Source: Pseudomonadota bacterium
GTDB taxonomy: Bacteria > Pseudomonadota > Gammaproteobacteria > SZUA-229
Assembly: GCA_030836935.1 (NCBI GenBank)
Contig: JAUPMA010000165.1
Location: 1 to 8,739, forward strand
Length of the DNA stretch: 8,739 bases
Direction: 5' to 3'
Part shown: piece after piece, positions 5,484-8,739 of the stretch
Numbering within the stretch: position 1 is the stretch's first letter
Layout of the letters: each line of letters begins with the position of its first letter
Program-made: the position numbers and the translations under genes
The notes under the pieces: generated by a model
Database searches by the model: none
Seen by the model: the letters and a program-made list of their open reading frames with translations, nothing else
Told to the model about the DNA's origin: nothing

Positions 5484-6245
5484 GTGCATATCCTGCTTTC
5501 CAATGACGACGGCTATCTGGCTCCGGGTTTGAAAATACTCGCTGATTGCCTTTCACGCCAGGCCCGGGTAACGGTGGTGGCACCGGACCGCAATCGCAGC
5601 GCGGCCAGTAATTCACTGACACTGCAACGACCGATTCGTGCACTGCCCGCCGAAAACGGTTTTATTAAAGTGGATGGCACGCCGACCGATTGTGTACACC
5701 TGGCCGTTACCGGGCTGCTGAAAAATTCATTACCGGATATGGTGATATCCGGCCCCAATGACGGGCCGAACATGGGTGATGATGTGCTGTATTCCGGCAC
5801 GGTGGCGGCGGCCACCGAGGGCCGTCATCTGGGTTTGCCGGCGATTGCGGTTTCCATGAACAGTTATCAGCCAACGCATTATCTGAGCGCGTGCCGGGCA
5901 GTGGAGCGTTTATTGTCGCAACTGGCCGGTTCCTCGCTGCCGGCTGACAGCATTTTGAATGTGAACGTGCCGGACTTGCCCTGGGAACAGATTAAGGGTT
6001 TTAAAGCCACGCGCCTGGGTGCGCGGCATAAATCCGAGGGCGTGGTGGAACAAAAAGATCCGCGCGGATTGCCGATTTACTGGGTGGGGCCGCCGGGTGA
6101 TGCACAGGATGCGGGCGAGGGCACGGATTTTCACGCTGTGCGAAACGGTTATGTTTCGGTGACGCCCCTGCAAATTGATTTGACACGTTACGACAGCCTG
6201 CCAAAACTCACTGACTGGTTGAGGCAAGTAGCAAGTAGCAAGTAG
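5484..6245 (+). CDS. surE: 5'/3'-nucleotidase SurE
   Basis: SurE removes phosphate from nucleoside monophosphates and related substrates with a divalent metal. It is cytoplasmic and linked to stationary-phase survival. From the GTG at 5484 the protein is 253 residues, the same as E. coli SurE, and begins MHILLSNDDGY. Its metal-binding Asp8-Asp9 pair is in the expected place. Further motifs are APDRNRSAASNSLTL, GTPTDCV, ISGPNDGPNMGDDVLYSGTVAAATEGRHLG, NVNVPDLP, QKDPRG and YVSVTPL. An in-frame TTG at 5457 has the better Shine-Dalgarno (AAGGA, spacer about 4-5) but would add a hydrophobic MQNFFGFFL not usual for SurE. The C-terminal residues QVASSK and the stop are encoded by a heptamer repeat. 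It is the first gene of the surE-pcm-nlpD series. truD, often found upstream in other gammaproteobacteria, is absent here. Confidence 0.95.
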   Translation: MHILLSNDDGYLAPGLKILADCLSRQARVTVVAPDRNRSAASNSLTLQRPIRALPAENGFIKVDGTPTDCVHLAVTGLLKNSLPDMVISGPNDGPNMGDDVLYSGTVAAATEGRHLGLPAIAVSMNSYQPTHYLSACRAVERLLSQLAGSSLPADSILNVNVPDLPWEQIKGFKATRLGARHKSEGVVEQKDPRGLPIYWVGPPGDAQDAGEGTDFHAVRNGYVSVTPLQIDLTRYDSLPKLTDWLRQVASSK

Positions 6246-6277
6246 CAAGTAGCAAGTAGCAAGTAGCAAGTAGCAAG
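6224..6277 (+). repeat. Tandem heptamer repeat (GCAAGTA), 7 full copies plus 5 bases
   Basis: Seven perfect head-to-tail copies of GCAAGTA occupy 6224-6272, followed by GCAAG. The tract begins inside the last codons of surE, provides its TAG stop (6243-6245) and continues into the surE-pcm gap. The unit is 7 bp, so copy-number changes shift the frame. Every frame of the tract nevertheless meets TAG within about 21 bases, so SurE would always end within a few residues. The unit matches one arm of the palindromic repeats at 3717 and 6286. Confidence 0.95.
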
Positions 6278-6285
6278 CAACAAGC

Positions 6286-6320
6286 AAAGGCTTTTCCTTG
6301 CAACTTGAACCTTTATACTT
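6286..6320. repeat. Dispersed repeat, copy B
   Basis: It matches 3727-3761 at 31 of 35 positions in the same orientation (AAAGGCTTTTCCTTGC, then AACCTTTA.ACTT). The upstream arm, which in copy A is a single AGTAGCAAG, is here replaced by the expanded heptamer tract and CAACAAGC. The palindrome is less perfect in this copy. It lies in the surE-pcm gap. Confidence 0.7.
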
Positions 6321-6374
6321 GCCACTTCTTCGGCGAAAACACAGTGCGAAGCCGCGCTACGGAAGAAATTGATT

Positions 6375-7061
6375 GTGAAATTTTCTCAAAGTAATACCCA
6401 AGGCATAGGTATGACCTCGCAACGCACGCGCGATCGTTTGATCGAACGGCTGCGCGAAAAAGGCATACGCAATGAAGAAGTGTTGCGGGTAATGCAAACC
6501 ATGCCGCGGCATCTGTTTGTGGATGAAGCGCTGAGCCATCGTGCCTATGAAGATTCAGCTTTGCCCATCGGTCATGGTCAAACCATTTCGCAGCCGTTTA
6601 CAGTGGCGCGCATGACAGAAATTTTGTTGAGCCGTGGCGTGCCGGAAAAAGTGCTGGAAGTCGGTACCGGTTCGGGTTATCAGGCGGCCATTCTGTCGCG
6701 ACTGGTGCCGCAGGTGCTGTCAGTTGAACGCATTGCGCCATTGATCAATCAGGCGCGTGAACGTTTTTATGCGCTGAATATCCATAATATAACGCTCAAG
6801 CATTCGGATGGATCCTGGGGCTGGCCGCAATATGCGCCTTATCCGGCAATTATTGTGACGGCCGCACCGGAAGATGTGCCGAAAACCCTGCTTGATCAGC
6901 TGGCGCCCGGCGGCATCATGATTATTCCTGTGGGTAGCCAGAGCGGCGTGCAAAAACTTTTTCTGATTACGCGCACGGCAACGGCTGAAGGCGAAGAATT
7001 TGTGCGCACGGAACTCGATCCGGTGAAGTTTGTGCCTTTTATGGGATCAATCAGAAAATGA
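6375..7061 (+). CDS. pcm: Protein-L-isoaspartate O-methyltransferase
   Basis: Pcm methylates isoaspartate residues in aged proteins with S-adenosylmethionine so they can revert to aspartate. It is a cytoplasmic repair enzyme. Motifs are [20 protein letters not shown] (family signature), [15 protein letters not shown] (SAM-binding loop), [24 protein letters not shown] and FVPFMG at the end. Three starts are possible: TTG 6369, GTG 6375 (GGAAG nine bases upstream, 228 residues) and ATG 6411 ([10 protein letters not shown], the start used in Pseudomonas-type proteins). The residues GIG before MTSQRTR, which recur in relatives as I recall them, and the binding site favour 6375; the choice is not certain. 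It follows surE after a repeat-filled gap of about 129 bases and precedes nlpD by 33 bases, so it is probably in the same operon. Confidence 0.95.
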   Translation: MKFSQSNTQGIGMTSQRTRDRLIERLREKGIRNEEVLRVMQTMPRHLFVDEALSHRAYEDSALPIGHGQTISQPFTVARMTEILLSRGVPEKVLEVGTGSGYQAAILSRLVPQVLSVERIAPLINQARERFYALNIHNITLKHSDGSWGWPQYAPYPAIIVTAAPEDVPKTLLDQLAPGGIMIIPVGSQSGVQKLFLITRTATAEGEEFVRTELDPVKFVPFMGSIRK

Positions 7062-7094
7062 TTCCGGCAAACACAAACGGGATAACTGTGCAGC

Positions 7095-8090
7095 ATGTTT
7101 TTGCGTAACCGTTGCTGGCGGGTAATTTTTCTGCTCGGTGTGCTGTATGGTTGTGCGCCGGTGCGGGAATGGAATCCGCTGGAATACAGTGTCAGGCCCG
7201 GCGATACACTCTATTCAATTGCCTGGCGCTATGAAGTGGATTTCATGGATATTGCACGCTGGAACAACATCGATCCGCCCTATGCCATTTTTCCCGGCCA
7301 GCGTTTGCAGCTGTCGGCGGATGATGGTTCAGGCAGTTTTGGTCATGACCCCGTTATAACTGATCAGTCTGCTGCGATAACGGAAAGCGAAGGCACGGAA
7401 GCGGAAAGATCGGCAGCTGAAACGTCAGTACCTGTAAACCCGGCAACAACACTGGTAGTGCAAAAAGGCGACACCCTGTTTTCGATTGCGCAAAGCCATG
7501 GCATTCACTACAGCCAGCTTGCCAGATGGAATACGCTGCATCCACCGTACACATTGCATGCCGGTCAGGTATTGCGGCTGACAGCACCGGAAGATCGTCA
7601 TGCAAAATCCGGTTCCGTTATTGCAGCGCAAAAGCCGCCTGCAAAATCACCCGCAATCCAGCCACTGGCAACAGCCGGAAAACCGGGTGTAAAAAAAGAA
7701 CCGGGTGGCAAAACGGCTGCTGTCAGGGCCTGGTTCTGGCCAGCGAAAGGGCGGGTCATAAAATCATTCAGGGCGGAGGACACCGCGCGCAAAGGCATTG
7801 CCATTGCCGGTAAATCCGGCCAGTCCGTGCTGGCCGCCGCCGGTGGCAGGGTGGTATACAGTGGCAATGGTTTGATCAGTTATGGCAATCTCATCATCAT
7901 CAAGCATGATGATGATTATCTTAGCGCTTACGCGCATAACCGGGAGTTGCTGGTGGCTGAGGGCGATGATGTCAAAGCCAATCAGCTTATTGCGCGCATG
8001 GGAGAAAATAATGGCCGGGCGCAGCTGCATTTTGAAATCCGCAAGAACGGCAAGCCGGTTAATCCACTGCGATACCTGCCGCAAGGCTGA
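7095..8090 (+). CDS. nlpD: Lipoprotein NlpD, amidase activator with two LysM domains and an inactive LytM domain
   Basis: NlpD is an outer-membrane lipoprotein that binds peptidoglycan and activates a cell-separation amidase (AmiC in E. coli). The 331 residues show a lipoprotein signal with lipobox LYGC (Cys20), LysM 1 (31-73, YSVRPGDTLYSIAWRYEV), LysM 2 (about 119-162, VVQKGDTLFSIAQSHGI), a Pro/Ala/Lys-rich linker (about 165-212) and a LytM/M23 domain (213-327) ending VNPLRYLPQG. The zinc ligands of active M23 enzymes are largely lost: HxGxD is RKGIA (Arg232, Ala236) and HxH is QLH (Gln310, His312). This fits a non-catalytic activator. E. coli NlpD has one LysM, while two are usual in several other groups. 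GGGA about 12 bases before the ATG is a distant, weak binding site. It lies directly upstream of rpoS, as in most gammaproteobacteria. Confidence 0.95.
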   Translation: MFLRNRCWRVIFLLGVLYGCAPVREWNPLEYSVRPGDTLYSIAWRYEVDFMDIARWNNIDPPYAIFPGQRLQLSADDGSGSFGHDPVITDQSAAITESEGTEAERSAAETSVPVNPATTLVVQKGDTLFSIAQSHGIHYSQLARWNTLHPPYTLHAGQVLRLTAPEDRHAKSGSVIAAQKPPAKSPAIQPLATAGKPGVKKEPGGKTAAVRAWFWPAKGRVIKSFRAEDTARKGIAIAGKSGQSVLAAAGGRVVYSGNGLISYGNLIIIKHDDDYLSAYAHNRELLVAEGDDVKANQLIARMGENNGRAQLHFEIRKNGKPVNPLRYLPQG

Positions 8091-8144
8091 ACTTTATGTG
8101 TGTTGTTTTTTATCAATTCATCGGGTTTTGTCATCACTTCATTC

Positions 8145-8150
8145 TTGACA
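8145..8150 (+). promoter_or_regulatory. Perfect -35 hexamer (TTGACA) in the nlpD-rpoS gap, weak -10
   Basis: TTGACA is present, but the sequence 16-19 bases downstream (TATGTA at 8170) is a poor -10. It is a possible but incomplete promoter. Confidence 0.3.
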
Positions 8151-8226
8151 GGGATAAATTTTTTCCATGTATGTATTGCCTTTATTCTTGCATTGGATTA
8201 AAAAGGGTTCGTAAGTATGTGATTTA

Positions 8227-8254
8227 TTGAAACATATTTAGGAAATTCTAATAT
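8227..8254 (+). promoter_or_regulatory. Candidate sigma-70-type promoter of rpoS
   Basis: TTGAAA (8227-8232, 5 of 6 matches to consensus) is followed after 16 bases by TAATAT (8249-8254, 4 of 6). Transcription would start near 8261, leaving about 66 untranslated bases before the rpoS ATG. In E. coli the main rpoS promoter lies inside nlpD. Here the 236-base AT-rich gap after nlpD could house it instead. Inference from sequence only. Confidence 0.45.
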
Positions 8255-8312
8255 TGGGCTAAGACGTTTAACATCTGCTGTAACGACAATAACTACAACA
8301 TGTGAACATCCT

Positions 8313-8320
8313 GGGGAGGG
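8313..8320 (+). promoter_or_regulatory. Strong ribosome binding site of rpoS (GGGGAGGG)
   Basis: This purine-rich run lies 6 bases before the ATG at 8327 and fixes the rpoS start. Confidence 0.8.
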
Positions 8321-8326
8321 TAGAAC

Positions 8327-8739
8327 ATGGCAAGAACAGCTAGCAAGGCACCAACAGCAATCAAGACCAGAACCGCATCCAAGGCGGCACCGAAGAAAGA
8401 AACAGTAAAAGAAACCGTTGAAGAGTTTAATGAAGAAGCGGATGTCTGCGAGGCATTGCTGGAAACAACCGATGAAATGTTTCTGGATGATGTAGCAGAA
8501 GACGATGAACTGGCAGAAATTGAAGCCAGTGATGAAGTGGAAGAAACCGCCGAAGCAGAAGACGTGGCGGCTCCCGAAACGGAAAAACGCTATGCCGTGG
8601 GCACCGGTACGGTCAATCGCAAGGAACTGGATGCCACCCGTTTATATCTGCGTGAAATCGAATACTCACCATTGTTAACCGCCGAAGAAGAAGTTTACTA
8701 CTCCCGCCTGTCACGCAAGGGTGTGGAATCTGCCCGCAA
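8327..8739 (+). CDS. rpoS: RNA polymerase sigma factor RpoS (N-terminal part, cut by the window edge)
   Basis: RpoS is the general-stress/stationary-phase sigma factor. The first 137 codons are present. From residue 102, [27 protein letters not shown] is sigma region 1.2, nearly the same as the [27 protein letters not shown] of E. coli RpoS. Position after nlpD confirms the identity. Upstream of this region is an unusually long N-terminus of 101 residues, about 48 more than in E. coli. It has a basic Ala/Lys/Thr-rich start ([20 protein letters not shown]) and then a strongly acidic stretch (Glu/Asp-rich, about 25-86). The start is set by the strong GGGGAGGG. Regions 2 to 4 lie outside the window. 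Confidence 0.93.
   Translation, partial: MARTASKAPTAIKTRTASKAAPKKETVKETVEEFNEEADVCEALLETTDEMFLDDVAEDDELAEIEASDEVEETAEAEDVAAPETEKRYAVGTGTVNRKELDATRLYLREIEYSPLLTAEEEVYYSRLSRKGVESAR

Noticed and set aside
6224..6330. CRISPR-like repeat array
   Set aside because: The units are 7-base head-to-tail copies without spacers.
8076..8110. Terminator after nlpD (GCC-GCAA-GGC then a T-rich stretch)
   Set aside because: The stem is only three pairs and the T run is too far away.
8096..8230. A 44-codon open frame in the nlpD-rpoS gap, with AAGG nine bases before its ATG
   Set aside because: The translation is Cys/Phe-rich and low in coding character. It overlaps promoter-like hexamers, and no family is recognised.

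Overview
The window is a piece of a gammaproteobacterial chromosome. The right third carries the gene order surE-pcm-nlpD-rpoS, all on the + strand. This is the conserved stationary-phase/cell-envelope locus of Gammaproteobacteria, and NlpD and the start of RpoS are clearly recognisable. The SurE, Pcm and NlpD sequences are close to Pseudomonas/enteric types, but the species cannot be named from this stretch.

Layout. (1) 1-336, - strand: part of a formylglycine-generating-enzyme (FGE/SUMF1-like) domain gene that runs off the left edge. (2) 337-1397: a complete IS30-family insertion sequence with perfect 22-bp ends and a probable 2-bp GC target duplication. It cut into the 5' side of the FGE reading frame, and its own transposase has a single-base frameshift. 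(3) 1413-1873: an AT-rich orphan gene for a small exported protein. Its edges look like integron-cassette (attC) edges. (4) 2032-4773, - strand: a three-gene operon read right to left: a periplasmic thioredoxin-fold protein, a Tat-exported 'gluconate 2-dehydrogenase subunit 3' protein, and a large GMC flavin dehydrogenase. (5) 4792-4815: a REP-type hairpin. (6) 4820-5353, - strand: a Smr-domain protein (SmrA type), divergent from surE across a roughly 130-bp control region. (7) 5484-8090: surE, pcm, nlpD. (8) 8091-8326: an AT-rich promoter region, then the first 137 codons of rpoS, cut by the right edge.

How the genes work together. SurE (nucleotidase) and Pcm (repair of damaged proteins) are survival functions. 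NlpD is an outer-membrane lipoprotein that activates amidases for cell separation. RpoS is the general-stress sigma factor. The GMC operon looks like a self-contained oxidation system for a sugar or alcohol, but no cytochrome c gene is beside it. The left flank (FGE fragment, IS30, cassette-like gene) is accessory DNA.

The most unusual non-coding feature is a repeat family. One copy is a near-perfect palindrome between two genes of the GMC operon. A second copy lies between surE and pcm, next to more than seven tandem copies of the heptamer GCAAGTA that supply the surE stop codon. I see no CRISPR array, tRNA, rRNA or reverse transcriptase. No wholly new multi-gene system is evident. The best leads are the possible integron cassette, the heptamer/palindrome repeat family, and a GMC enzyme that lacks both usual catalytic residues.
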